From: Basidiobolus meristosporus CBS 931.73
Lineage: Eukaryota; Basidiobolomycota; Basidiobolomycetes; Basidiobolales; Basidiobolaceae
Assembly: GCA_002104905.1 (NCBI GenBank)
Contig: MCFE01000199.1
Span: 62,001 to 126,000 of the forward strand
DNA: 64,000 nucleotides
Direction: 5' to 3'
Shown: in pieces, positions 44,761-56,106 of the stretch
Layout of the letters: every line of letters starts with the position of its first letter
Position numbering within the stretch: the stretch's first letter is position 1
Position numbers and translations under genes: made by a program
The notes under the pieces: model-generated
What the model saw: only the letters and a program-made list of their open reading frames with translations
Databases searched by the model: none
What the model was told of the DNA's origin: nothing

Positions 44761-46496
44761 AACACACCTGAATAAACACACATCCAGTTTACTCAGTCCT
44801 TGCACTTGAATTGCTACATAGGTGTATGAATGTTGATTGGAGCCTGTAAGAAGTACTTAGGGTAGCAGATACTGCATAATATCTTACCAGTTCTTTCAAA
44901 TTTCTCAAGTCTCTTGATGGGCTCATTTAGCTTGAAATGCCCAATGTACAACTTGGTCATCAGTACAGAGATATTGTTGAAAAGCAAAAGCATTCCACCA
45001 GGAGCAATGCTTTTGCTCAACAGACACCCTCTATCTTATGTGTCATTGGTTTCTAATTACTTCCATATACTGGTTGATGGCCTATAGCTTGCCAACTTTG
45101 CCACAATTGTATACTGATTTCTTTACATTCTCTTTGCAGGAAGATGATGTTTGTAGTGCGGGTGTCTGGGTAATAATAATATGCGTGAACTATGGAGTAA
45201 GTCCCCTGGATCTCACACATTTCACAGCAGTACCATCTAATGTTCCTGGAAAAGCAAGTTACCTTGCTGATGGCTGGGGTATCTTCAATGCCAATGTTAA
45301 TATGTGCTTTGACAGGACAGCCATTTACTGTTATCCCACTGGAAAGCATACAAAGCTCATCTAGCAATGTATATAAGCTGCTTTCCAGGCTAGACAGATA
45401 TTTAGGCCCAGTTACCAGTGAGACTACCATTTGATTTCTACTCTGATACCATAAAATAGGAAGTAGATGCAGAGTGATGATAATTAGTGGCCAGCAGGAT
45501 TTGCAAGTGGTGTACATGTTTAATGGGAATCTATTAAGTGTCAAGGCAAAGGTATGGTCATACATATGTTCAAAGTAGGCCTTGCTTCTTAGCTGCTAAT
45601 AATATTGACCATAAATATAATGTATATGTTTATGCTTGATTGTTACTGAACACAGTACTTTATAGCTTCACAATAATTGTTAGACTGCATGAGCTCCTTT
45701 GGATGGGGTATTACAAAATAAATCCAGAGTATGAACAATGTTTTCCCTGAATGGTGGTGGATACCTGGCAACTTGGACACCTTGCAATGGTGGCATTTTC
45801 TGATGTGAATGCCATGCAACTGTTTACACAGTCTGGTACAAGGATGGTTGTCAGGTTATATATTGCCAGCCACATCATGGTTGTCCATTTATACCATGTA
45901 CATGGTAAGTTGCATCCTGGATTGATTTAGGCAAGAAGTAGTGGTAAATTGTCAAATTCCCCTTCACTGATATTGGAGGAAATGGGCCACTTCTATAGCC
46001 ACAACATCACATGATTCACCAATATATGGACTACTGGGCTCACTTGACTCCATAGAGTATCTTTGGCACTTTTTCCACAGGTGTTGTCTCATTGCATAAC
46101 AGGATTTTGTTAGGCTCATGCTAGGTACTGTTGTAAGGGGAGATAGGCCCACAATTCATCAGTGAGCCAGCTTCTTCAGAGCTATCACTCTGCATGCCAT
46201 ATTCAGAAGGCCAGGGTGAGCCTAATAGCATCACAAACGTACCTGCCTCAGTATGCACAAGGTGACAAGTACAGCCAGGTGCTGAAATAGATCTCTCAAG
46301 TGGCCAGCAAGATATTGTTGGTACAGTGATGACTGATGAATGGTCAAGTATGACTTGTGTGGCAATACACCGGCTGTGATTGCTGTAATACTTCCTATGC
46401 TATCTGTGTGCTTCACAACTGCAAGTCTTGATGCAATAGCCACATGGTCTGCTTCCTATTCTCTCATGGTGTTGAATCAAAGTTGTCTTGTTCATG
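44761..46496 (-). pseudogene. Tnp2-type transposase of element E, C-terminus missing
   Basis: ATG 46496 (MNKTTLIQHHERIGSRPCGY) begins an eroded copy. The core is readable in 45565-45053, with FALTLNRF where the family has LALDGF, so the first predicted catalytic Asp is Asn. Then come NQMVVSLVTGPKYLSSLESSLY and IGIEDTPAISKVTCF. It breaks off near 44761, at the start of the C-terminal ICIYSSG-like domain. Confidence 0.7.
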
Positions 46497-46740
46497 GGGC
46501 AAACAGTTTGATGCTTAACACAAAATGCTATTGTATCATTTTTTTGCCAATACCCATGTGACTTTAAGGCAGTTTTGTATTTGAAACATTGCACCTACAC
46601 AAATGTTAGACTCAATGAAGACCAGCCATAGTGAGCATTATAAATAAAGCTGTAGCACCACATACATACTTATATTTAGTACAATTTCTCCTTGTTGTGG
46701 CTCACTTCCATATGGGTGCTACCAAAAAATGAAGCAGAGC

Positions 46741-48386
46741 ACAAAACATCCCTCCTTAAGAATTTTATTAACGTTATTAACCGCATCTTTGTCATCAACA
46801 ATATCCCCACCGCTGGCACCCTCAACCCTTCCATCTTTTGCAAAGGTATCTTCCCCAATCTCAATCACATCTCCCATTCTCAAACCTCCAAACTTGACCA
46901 ATTAGAAGAAATTGCCATCACCCTCTCTACTCATGCCCTCTCTTACCTTAAATCCTCCTCTCGCATATCTGTCAACAAAAAACTTATCCCCATTAAAGTC
47001 AAATATTCCCCCTGCTCCAGTTACTATTTCTCCACCACTAACTCCTTTGCCACCAAACTTAAATCCTCCCTCTCCAAAACTTTTATCTCTGATGATAATA
47101 TTACTTTCAAATCCGACAAAATTACCACCAAAATTACCTCTAACAGCCTCTCCCAAATTAGTGATCACATCATCTCCTTAGATGAACAAATCAATAAACA
47201 ACTCAAATCCCTCTTCCTTAGCAGCCTCCGTCATCTCTCCTCCTACAAAAACATCTTCCGCCCCATCAAAACCTTTGTTGTCAAATTTGACCTCATCAAA
47301 TCTAACCACAAAGCCGCTTGCCTCTACAACTTTTGTTGCCCCGTCCTCAACCCCTCCCACAAAAGTTATTTTAAAGCCTCCAATCTCCGCCACCCCATCA
47401 TTTAACGTCTCCAAACTAACCTAGAATATGTCCCCAACAATATCACCATCAGTACCAACAACCACAACGGTATCATCTTTTACTCCATGAACTCCTGCGG
47501 CAAAACCAGCCTCCTCAAAGCATGCGGCCTCTCCATCATCCTTGCACAAATGGGCTCCTTTGTCCCCGCCTCCTCTTTTGAATTCTCTCCCTACAAATCT
47601 CTTATGACTTGCATCCTCAGCAAAGATAATTTCCTCAAAGGCCAATCATCTTTTGTCGCCAAAATGTCTGACCTTAGAAACATCCTCAAACGTGCCAATC
47701 CCTACACTTTAGTTCTTGCCAACAAAATTACCCACGGCACTGAACACATTTCCGGCTCCACCATTTTTGCCTCCAGCGTCATGACCCTGGCCAAACAAAA
47801 TATTAGTTTCATGTTCATCACCCACCTTCACAACATCTACAAATTTATCAAAGATATCCCCAACGTTAAAGTTTTTCATCTCTCCGTTAAATTCCAACAT
47901 ATTAATTCTAAAAACGTTATTATCTTCAAATGCAAAATTAAAGAAGGCCCCTGTGACTCCATTTATGGCCTCAAAGTCTGCAAATTCCTTAACATGGACT
48001 CTGACTTCCTCCAAAAAGCTTTCCAAATCCGTTCCAACATTCTGTCCTGTGAAGATAAAACTTGTCCCACTTTTGCCAATGGTCTCCTAAACCAATACAC
48101 CAAATCTAGCCGTTACAACAAAGATAAACTCGTCTACAAGTGTCAAGTCTGCAACTACGTCTCTACTCAACATACCAACATTCCCATTGATGTCCACCAC
48201 ATCCAACATCAACAGTCCTCTGACCCAAATGGCATCATCAACCACCGCCATAAAAATTCCAAATCTAATCTTGTTGCTCTTTGAAAAAATTGTCACATTA
48301 AAACTCACCAAAATAAACTACAAATTAACGGCTATGCCAGCACCACCAAAGGTCTTATCCTAGACTTTAAACAAGAACCAATCTGA
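46741..48386 (+). pseudogene. MutS7-type protein, C-terminal half with HNH domain (broken)
   Basis: One reading frame of about 548 codons, no frameshift, interrupted only by TAA 47403-47405 and TGA 48282-48284. It begins mid-protein in the lever region (GIFPNLNHISHS). The ATPase follows: the Walker A region reads SMNSCGKTS (about 47485-47510; first Gly replaced by Ser), then AKMSDLRNILKRANPYTLVL, with Walker B as NK where DE is expected, then FMFITHLHNIYKF. The C-terminus is an HNH-type zinc nuclease domain: CQVCNYVS, DVHHI, SNLVAL, stop, KNCH. The fusion of MutS with HNH defines MutS7. In the family it is thought to act in mismatch recognition and cleavage. The motif changes indicate loss of function here. 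Confidence 0.85.
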
Positions 48387-48431
48387 CTTAACTCCTTTCC
48401 TTATCTCTCCCCTCTTTTTAAAAAACACACC

Positions 48432-48618
48432 TTCTATAACCCACATCCTGCCACCCTTTTATTTTACAAACATCAAACGCTCAACTAGAATTATTATCTT
48501 TCCCTATTACCCTTAAAAAAAACAGCACACACATTCTATAACCCAACTCCAGCCACCCTTTTTATTTTACAAACATCAAACGCTCAACTCAAATTATTAT
48601 CTTTCCCTATAACCCTTT
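48432..48618. repeat. Two-copy tandem repeat, period about 102 bp, in the foreign insert
   Basis: Unit 1 starts ttctataacccacatcctgc at 48432 and unit 2 starts ttctataacccaactccagc at 48534. Both contain ccaccctttt, attttacaaacatcaaacgc and ttattatctttccctat. The units differ at a few sites. The repeat lies just 3' of the MutS frame and has no coding potential. Confidence 0.85.
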
Positions 48619-50841
48619 TACAAAAAAATACAAATTTTTTCATATGCACAAAAACCCAGACTCTGAGTCAATTAGGCATTGATAATTGCTGCAGAGCTGC
48701 ATGCTGACCAAAATGCAAAGGCAGATGCAGTTGTAGCAAACACAGCACCTTCAGCTAAAGACCAGCAAGTGGCCATGATGACATCACCACCATTCCTATC
48801 AGCAGGTATGTTGCCAGCTCAAACCAAAGCATTAAAGAGGCAATTCAGGTGCAGTGTTTGATAGTATAGATGCAATAGCCAAGAGAAATCAGGAAATAGT
48901 CCAGAGACAGGATGAGTGGATAATAAGTGTATAGCAATCAATATTGCAGTCAGAGAAAGCAGTGTCTTTGCTGCAAAGAAGGAACTCAAGTAGCTCAAAG
49001 TTGCAGCCAAGAATTGAGCCATTCCCTTGTGAATCAGAAGAGGAACACCGTACAGTCTTTGAAGTACAATAACAGTGCCTTAGGCTAATGTCATAGAAAG
49101 GTCATCACAGTATGGGAGGTATAAAACGCAGTGTTTTATACCAAAGCCTAAAAATCAAAAAGCATTGAAGATCTATGAAGCTGTTAGATGCAATTATAAA
49201 GAGGGGGCTAATATTCATGAGGCCTTTCAAAGTCTAGCATGCTAACACCTTAAGGCTGGCATACCATAGGACCATCAAGAACTTATGGCCAAGCATTGAT
49301 TTGCTGCGGGAAAACAGATTTTGGGCCACCATTGGTATGCTAAGAATGTATCTCAAGAATAGCCAAAACTATTAAAGGCAGAATAACAAAGATGCAATGG
49401 CTAAAAACCAACAGCTTCCTCAAGAGCCCACTACAAGCAGGTCCAAAAGCTCAAAACAAGTGTCAGAGTGGCATCCAGTGGCTGGAAGAGTACCAATAAG
49501 GGAAAAGCAGGCAGAAACAGATGCACCAGCACAGCATTTATCAAGGAAAATGCATAGTTCTACTCAGGAGGCACTTGGTCAAAGTGGCAGTGAAGGACCC
49601 AGCAGTGATTAGAACCAGCAGCCACCTCAGAAGCCCATCACAGGATGGGCCAAGAGCTCAAAATAAGCAGGAAAGAAGCATCAGGTTGCCTGTAGAGTGC
49701 AAGCAAGGGACAAGCAGGCCAAAACAGGCACATCAGAGCACCATTTTTTTCAGAGAAAACTTGGTTCAATATAAGAAGTGTTCCAACAAAGTAGCAGTAA
49801 AAGACCCAGCAGGGATGGGGTGGAGGTAAAGATGAAAAAGTCATTGCAAGCCAGAGACAGGGAAGTGCGAGGAAAAAGCTGCAGCTCTTGCCAGCTGAAA
49901 CCATAAGCTTGGAACAGACTATATCTCATCATAGCCAAGAATAATTACCAACAAGAAAACAGCTGTTTTCTCAAGAGTTCCAGGTGCAGCCAGTTTAGCA
50001 GCATTCCAGTGAGGTAAATGAGTTTGCAGAGAAGGCAATTTATCTATCATTGCCTCCACATCCTCTACTGTTGAAAGCGTGGAGATCCTACTAACAGACA
50101 AATAACAATATCAAGAACTCATAAGTTATCACATTGCCTTCAGTAAAATATCAGAACAGCAATAAGCACACCAAGAGATTGCACAACTTCTTCAAGAGCA
50201 GTGCTCTAGAGAACACACTTCAATATTACAAGGACTTATTGCAACAACAGCACATGAGGTCCAGACCTTGCATTACTGGCAGAAAACCAGGATGTATGGG
50301 AACCAGTGAATGAACAGTGGCATAAAGCTATAGGGCTCCTGCCAAAGTCATGGAGACATAGTATTATAGCCAAAATACTTACTGAGTGCTGGATTATAAG
50401 GGAGTTACTGGTAGAGTGTGGGTTTGGGCTCAATGTTAATATAGAGTGTAGGGTCTTGTATAAGTCAATACAGTTGCCAATTGAGGCACAACTGAAGTTT
50501 CAACACAAATAAATCTATTTCTATGCATGAAAGTAAAAGAAACCGTTGAAGCAGGAAGTAAGGGGTGTGAGAAAGAGGCAATTGCAAATCAATGCACACA
50601 AATGTAGGAGCTAATAGAGTGTCCAGGAGCCAAAAGTGAAAGAACTGGCAGAGACCAATCAAAAGCCACTTATACATTGTTATAATGAGAAATTTTGATC
50701 AAGTTTCATGTGAAATCTGGGGTGCAATTATTTTTTGACAGTCTTTCCACAGTGTCCAGATGGTATCAGTACCTCTTAGTCATGGGACTTTAAGTTTGTG
50801 ATGGCCTTTTGCCAGGATCATTGCAATAACTTTTAATAGGG

Positions 50842-51930
50842 CTGGAAGTAACCCTTACTTTATAGTTGTTTGCTACATTTACCATGAAATATATTGGAAA
50901 TATTTGAGATTGATTGATACTCTATGCTGTACTTTGTAGCTTTACTATATTGGTCAGACTGCACAAGCTGCTTTAGACAGTAAGTAACTGTAATATATTT
51001 AGGGTGTAAGCAATATATATATTATATAATAGATTTCTTCTGATGGTAGTGGATTCCTGACCAGTTGAACATCTTGTGTTGGAGGCATTGATGATGTGAA
51101 CGCCATACAGCTGATAACATATGCTGGTAACAGGTAGGTCTCTGGGTTATATATTGCCAGCTACATGATGGTTTCTTACTTGTACCAGGTACATGGTAAG
51201 AGGCATCCCAAAATGCTCTTAGCAACAAATAGTAATAAATCCTCAAAGCACCCTTTACTGATATTGGTGGAAGTACAACACTTCTCTAGCCACAGCATTA
51301 CATTGTTCACCAGTACATGTATTTGTTGAAATATTGGACTATTTGGTATCATTCAGCAGCTAAAAATTTACTTAACAATTCTAGGCTAGTCTTAGTCACT
51401 GTAGGACTCATTTACTGCCTTAACTTTGCCACTTTCTCCAGATATATGATCTTATGATTATTCCCCTATAGTCAGGATCAAATTAGCACTATTACCAAAC
51501 ATTATGTACTAACCCTGAAACTGTTACAGAATGCTCCTGAATATTGAGAAACCCTCCCTACTTAGTGTTGCAGCTGTATTACTTCTACAAAGGTATAAAT
51601 ACTGAGCTTCTTTATGAATAAACAACAGTTCAACTATTATCACTATTTCTTTATAAGTTCCTTATATCCAAATCACTTCTTAAATTGCAACAGTATTACT
51701 GCAATCACCTGGCTTCATAGAGTATTGCTGGCATTTTTTCCTCAGGTGTTGTATCATTGCACATTGGGATTGTGCTGGCCTCATGCAGGGCACTGTTGGG
51801 GGGGATCTTGAGATCTATTGCCCTGCAGGCCATATTCAGATGGCTGAGGTGAGCCTAAATGCATTACACACATACCTGAATCAGTTGATGCAAGGTGATA
51901 AGTATAGCTAGGTGCTGCTATAAAAGTAAT
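50842..51930 (-). pseudogene. Tnp2 fragment K, split by a copia solo LTR
   Basis: Minus-strand Tnp2 N-terminal region in two pieces, 51693-51930 and 50842-51323. It includes eroded counterparts of SLARSHHAMR, FEDLLLLLAKI and the CSCWQYI/YLYQVHG region (LPCTWYKW in other copies). It is bounded by element E on the left and element F on the right, both of which start or end with CACTA-family terminal repeats. Confidence 0.65.
51324..51692 (-). repeat. Copia solo LTR, GTATT target duplication
   Basis: 369 bp, inverted relative to the LTRs at 55738 and 59868 (starts TGTTGAAATATTGG, ends AAATTGCAACA). GTATT flanks both sides (51319-51323 and 51693-51697), a clean 5-bp target duplication within Tnp2 fragment K. 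Confidence 0.92.
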
Positions 51931-52497
51931 CCCTATGAGAAATAATTGTGATGATCCCATCCATAGGCCATTGAAGATTTACAGTCCCATGATCAACAGG
52001 TGCTAATCTGGTCAGGACACCATGCAAAGACCACCAGAAAGTAATTGCACCCCAGATATCACAAATAACTTGGTCAAATTTTTAATCACATCAATGAATA
52101 TGTGGTTCTTGTTTGGTTCTCTGCCAATTTTGGCACTTTCTGATCCCAGACACTCTATCACCTGCTGTATTTGTGTGTATTGATTGGCTATTGCCTTCAT
52201 TTCACACCCCTTACTTCCTGACTCAATTGTTTCTCTTACATTTCATGCATAGAAGTTGATGCATTTCTGTTCAAGCTTCCGTTATACCTCAATTGCCAAC
52301 TGTATTGACCTATAAAACTCCCTATACCCTATACTAGCACTAAGCCTAACCTCATACTCAACAATTAACCCCATTAAAATCCACAACTCAATAAGTATTG
52401 CTGCCACAAAACTCTGGTTCAAAAGTTGGCTTCCTTGAACTGTCCGGACCTGGTTGCCTTGGGTTGCTTCAATTGGATGCTTTCTTATTCTAATGTG
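51931..52497 (-). pseudogene. CACTA element F: ORF1-side terminus and ORF1 3' end
   Basis: The terminal repeat ccctatgagaaataattgtg starts at 51931. The subterminal region (to about 52200) matches the ORF1 ends of elements C and E inverted. From about 52250 the minus strand matches the ORF1 3' end (LYRSIQL-like, then the CGVGL region). The copy is cut at 52497 by a copia LTR. Confidence 0.7.
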
Positions 52498-52866
52498 TGT
52501 TGCAATTTAAGAAGTGATTTGGATATAAGGAACTTATAAAGAAATAGTGATAATAGTTGAACTGTTGTTTATTCATAAAGAAGCTCAGTATTTATACCTT
52601 TGTAGAAGTAATACAGCTGCAACACTAAGTAGGGAGGGTTTCTCAATATTCAGGAGCATTCTGTAACAGTTTCAGGGTTAGTACATAATGTTTGGTAATA
52701 GTGCTAATTTGATCCTGACTATAGGGGAATAATCATAAGATCATATATCTGGAGAAAGTGGCAAAGTTAAGGCAGTAAATGAGTCCTACAGTGACTAAGA
52801 CTAGCCTAGAATTGTTAAGTAAATTTTTAGCTGCTGAATGATACCAAATAGTCCAATATTTCAACA
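52498..52866. repeat. Copia LTR at a rearranged junction
   Basis: 369-bp LTR (TGTTGCAATTTAAG to TTTCAACA), nearly identical to 4668-5036. Its flanks are atgtg and gaaag, so there is no target duplication, and the two sides belong to different elements (CACTA ORF1 on the left, gypsy-4 gag on the right). It probably marks recombination between copia copies. Confidence 0.85.
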
Positions 52867-53540
52867 GAAAGTTTCTCTAGTTGCTGTGTCAGCTCCTGAA
52901 TTTGAGTGTTTTGCTTACTGGGATTAAGTAAGTCTTGGCTATCTTGGCTTTGTGCCAAGCTTGAAAAAAGCTTTCTGATTGGTGAGGTTTCTTCAGGGGC
53001 AAGTAGAATCTGCTAGCTAACTGAGATGCAGGCAGTGAGCTCATAGCTTTCACAGTAGGATTATTTTCAATCCTTCTCACCAAGTCTTGTGATAGAGCTC
53101 TGATAAGATAGGCAGATACAGTGAGATCAGTGATAACTCCTTGGGCTTTCAGTGACTCTCCAATTTGCTCAAGGCCAATCAGGTATTCTTTCAATGGTAG
53201 CAGCTTAAACTTACTATAAACAAAGTTCTCCAAATCTTTAAGTGTGTAGTCAACTTGTTTCTCTCCATATTCATCAATCAAGTAGCTCTTCAAGAGGGTC
53301 CAATTTGTCAGCAGATCATTTCTTTCATTTAATGAGAGCATGATCTCATCTGTGCTGTAAGGGGGCATATCTTCAGCCATAATGGCCTTGGGTATTTTGT
53401 GGGCTCTGCAGAATAGCTCCCAACTCTGGATGAAAGCTTTAACTTCAGTTCCATCAAAGAAAGGAGTTCCTTGAATTCCTGGTAAAGGTAGTTCTATGGT
53501 CTCGATAATTTGTTCATTCTTAAGTCTTTCAGGGGCAGTT
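52867..53540 (-). pseudogene. Gypsy-4 gag, N-terminal part
   Basis: Minus-strand gag related to but distinct from gypsy-2. From about 53530 it reads IIETIELPLPGIQGTPFFDG, then from 53380 MAEDMPPYSTDEIMLSLNER, LTNWTLLKSYLIDEYGEKQV and LPLKEYLIGLEQIGESLKAQ. These parallel LTDWTLMKTYLQTEYG and LPLEEFIQQYEDMAKPL of gypsy-2. The gene is cut near 52867; no pol remains. Confidence 0.75.
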
Positions 53541-53571
53541 CAGTCAAACCCCCCACATCAGGTGCCAAATG

Positions 53572-54373
53572 TGTGGTGGTGTAGAGGTACTCCTGGGAGA
53601 AGCTACACAACTCAAGGTGTGTGAGATGTCTGATGGGTGCAATAACCTCTGGGTCTAAACTGCTGATGTCTTTGTCAATATGTCACTATTGTAAAAGCTC
53701 CTACTTCTCTAGCTCCCTAGGAGCTCCAATTGTCTCCAAAGGCCTCTGTGTGTCTGGTGCACCACTCTGAAAAGCTCCTGGATGGCAGGTCTGAGATGTA
53801 CTGTTGAAGGCAGGTAAAGTGATCAAATTCTAATCAATAAGGGAGAAGTATTACTGATAGAAGGGATGATTTATTGATGGGGGATTGCCTTCCCTTAAAT
53901 ACTTTTCCTGATTGCCAAGTGATTACCAATGAAAAGGTTATAGAAGATTCCAAGCATCAGTGGAATTCCTGATGACATCACTATGAGCTAAAAATATGCA
54001 AAGAATCTTCTGGAAGGTTCTAAAAGGCACAGCACATCCAACCAATCAGGGATCAGTAGTCTTAAACCTGTGCAATATAGATACCATAAATGGTATTTCA
54101 ATGGCAGGGATGGTAATACAGACTTAGGTCATGTGTCATGGGTACTAACAGGTGAATTTGCGTAATGTATATACATAAATAGATCACAAAGCTTTATAAC
54201 ATCTGGGATAACTAATATTATTAACTAATCAGAGTAAACAGCATATGGGGAAAATACTAATAATACTGGCAAAGGAAGAATGAGATAATATTGATAAGAT
54301 AAAATATGGACAAGTACATCATAATAGCTATGTGAATACACTAGTCTGTGGGAGGTGTATTTACCGTACCACA
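53572..54373 (-). repeat. Gypsy-4 5' LTR
   Basis: About 802 bp; on the plus strand it starts TGTGGTGGTGTAGAGG and ends taccgtaccaca. Inside the element it adjoins ggtgccaaa, so the primer-binding site reads TTTGGCACC on the minus strand, as in gypsy-2 (tttggcaccaa). It interrupts Tnp2 of element G just before MPLGSPQPAEYG. The far end is inferred from the TG/CA rule and from where Tnp2 resumes. Confidence 0.7.
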
Positions 54374-55737
54374 ATGCCTTTAGGCTCACCCCAGCCTGCT
54401 GAATATGGCATGCAGAGTGATAGCTCTGAAGAAGCAGGCTCTGTGATGGATTGTGAGTCTATCTTGCTGAAAACAGTACCCTGCATGAGCCTGGCAAGAT
54501 CCCATCATGCAATGAGAAAATACCCACAGAAAAAAATGCCTGGAATACTTTGTGAATTTAAGTAAGCCCGGTAATCCATCTACTGGTGATTGATGTGATG
54601 ATGTGGCTAGAGAGGTGGTGCATTTCTATTAATATCAGTGATGAAGGCTTTGAGGATTTACTACCACCACCTGCTAAAATCATCCCAGAATGCAACTTGC
54701 CGTTTACATGGTATAAATGGAAAATCATCATGCAGCTGGCAACACATGACCCTGAGACTGTCCCAATAACAGCATGTGTCATCAGCTGCATGGCATTCAA
54801 ATTGGAAAATGCCACCATTGTAAGGTGTCCAACTTGTCAGAAGTCCACCACCATTGGGAGAAAACATTGTTCACACTCCAGATATAATCCTGTGACACCA
54901 CATCTAAAGAAGCTTATGCAGTCCAACAAATATTGTGAAGTTAAGAGTAGCAAACTCAGTATCAGTCAAGTGCAAGTATATCCAATATATTTGATGACAA
55001 ACATGAGCAACAGCTAAGACGCAAGGGCTACTTTGAAGGTATGCAAGACCATGTCTTTACTTTGACATTTGGTGAATACTCATTAAAATATAATCTACCA
55101 GCAGATCCTCCTGGCCACTGGTTATCTTCATCCTGAATCTGCAGCATATCTCACAGTATCAGAGCATAAATCTGATGGTAGTCTCACTGGTACCTGGGCC
55201 AAAATCACAACTCAAGCTGGATAGCTACCTGTATCCATTGCTGGATGAGTTTTGTAAGCTTTCCAGCAGGATAATAGCTATTGGCTGTCACGTAGAAGCA
55301 CATATTATTCTATGCATTAGATATACATCATCATCAACAAGGTAGCCAGCTTTTCTTGGCACAATGGATGGTGTTACTGTCAAATGTGTGAGATCCAAGG
55401 GACATACTCTCTAACTCACACATATTACTATCACCCAAACACTAACACTAAAAACACCGGCCTCCCATAGAGAGAACATACAGAAGTCAGCATGCAGTTA
55501 CCGCAGAGTTTGCAAGTTAAAAGCCATTGGCTGGAATGTTAAATTAATTGGAAACCAGTGGCACTTAAGACAGACTGCATTTGTGGGAGCAAAAGCTTTC
55601 CACCGGGAGTTATGCATTTGCATTTCAGCAATATCCCTATACTGATGATCAAGTTGTACATGGGATATTTCAAGCTCAATGAGCTCTTTGAGATACCAGA
55701 GAAATCTGAAAGATTTGGAGAGTTATTACAGAGTATC
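54374..55737 (+). pseudogene. Tnp2 of element G, N-terminal and core part
   Basis: It resumes at MPLGSPQPAEYGMQSDSSEE. The open stretch 54586-55017 carries FEDLLPPPAKIIPECNLPFT, VISCMAFKLENATIVRCPTC and CQKSTTIGRKHCSHS. The DDE-like core is eroded (about 55040-55360), and the frame reaches the LMIKLYMGYFKLNELFEIPE block at about 55640-55700. The copia interrupts it at GTATC (55733-55737). Confidence 0.72.
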
Positions 55738-56106
55738 TGTTGCAATTTAAGAAGTGATTTGGATATAAGGCACATATCAAGAAATAATGATAATAGTTGA
55801 GCTGTTGTTTATTGATAAAGAAGCTCTGTATTTATACCTTTGTAGAAGTATTACAGCTGTAACACTAAGTAAGGAGAGTTTCTCAATATTCAGAAGCATT
55901 CTGTAACAGTTTCAGGGCTAGTACATAATGTTCAGTAGTAGTGCCAATCTGATCCTGACCTTAGGAGAATAATCATAGGATCATAGATCTGAAGAAAGTG
56001 GTGAAGTTAGAGCTGTAAGTTAGTCCCACAGTGACCAAGATTAGTCCAGAGTTGTGAAGTAAACTTTTAGCTACTGAATGATACCAGATAGTCCAAGATT
56101 TCAGCA
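55738..56106 (-). repeat. Copia-1 3' LTR
   Basis: 369 bp, same family as 59868-60236, 51324-51692, 52498-52866 and 4668-5036. Its end reads TTTCAGCA rather than TTTCAACA. It differs from its partner LTR at many scattered sites, which means the insertion is not recent. Confidence 0.9.

Larger units (their letters stand above)
46741..48657 (+). mobile_element. Foreign insertion, probable endogenous giant-virus fragment
   Basis: Host ORF1 sequence stops after ccaaaaaatgaagcagagc (46740) and resumes at about 48658 (cagactctgagtcaattagg). Compared with element C, about 150 bp of ORF1 were replaced. The insert has a base composition unlike its surroundings: 46921-46980, for example, has 24 C and 3 G. 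It carries a MutS7-type coding fragment (46741-48386) and an A/C-rich non-coding tail with a tandem repeat. I see no terminal repeats or target duplication, so end-joining capture of linear DNA is more likely than transposition. Confidence 0.75.
46718..50512 (+). pseudogene. ORF1 of element E, interrupted by the MutS insertion
   Basis: The 5' piece, 46718-46740, corresponds to the first codons of ORF1 (LPKNEA against LPKNKA) with its ATG lost. After the insertion, 48658-50512 corresponds to the rest: ADQNAKADAVVANTAPSAKD, AKRNQEIVQRQDEWIISV, MAKNQQLPQEPTTSRSKSSK, and the conserved C-terminus NEQWHKAIGLLPKSWRH to IEAQLKFQHK (50306-50512). Many frameshifts are present. The insert happens to be in the frame of the upstream codons, which gives a false impression of a fused protein. 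Confidence 0.7.
44761..50841. mobile_element. CACTA-type element E, carrying the foreign MutS insertion
   Basis: Tnp2 on minus (44761-46496), ORF1 on plus (about 46718-50512) and an ORF1-side terminus ending cttttaataggg at 50841, a diverged terminal repeat. The Tnp2-side end is lost near 44761. The element lies against a Tnp2 fragment of another copy (50842 on), so it probably inserted into it. ORF1 is interrupted by 1.9 kb of unrelated DNA at 46741-48657. Confidence 0.75.

Noticed and set aside
46692-47405. A fusion protein of ORF1 N-terminus and MutS
   Set aside because: The frames match by chance: only a few ORF1 codons precede the joint, the ORF1 start codon is lost and the MutS part has stops and damaged ATPase motifs.
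46902-48311. Several minus-strand open frames opposite the MutS fragment (for example 48026-47709)
   Set aside because: They are Gly/Val/Asp-rich mirror translations caused by the C-rich, G-poor coding strand. The plus strand carries real MutS motifs.
46741-48386. A host nuclear or mitochondrial MSH gene
   Set aside because: The HNH domain with CQVC and DVHHI at the C-terminus is not found in fungal MSH1-6, and the fragment lies inside a transposon gene with foreign composition.
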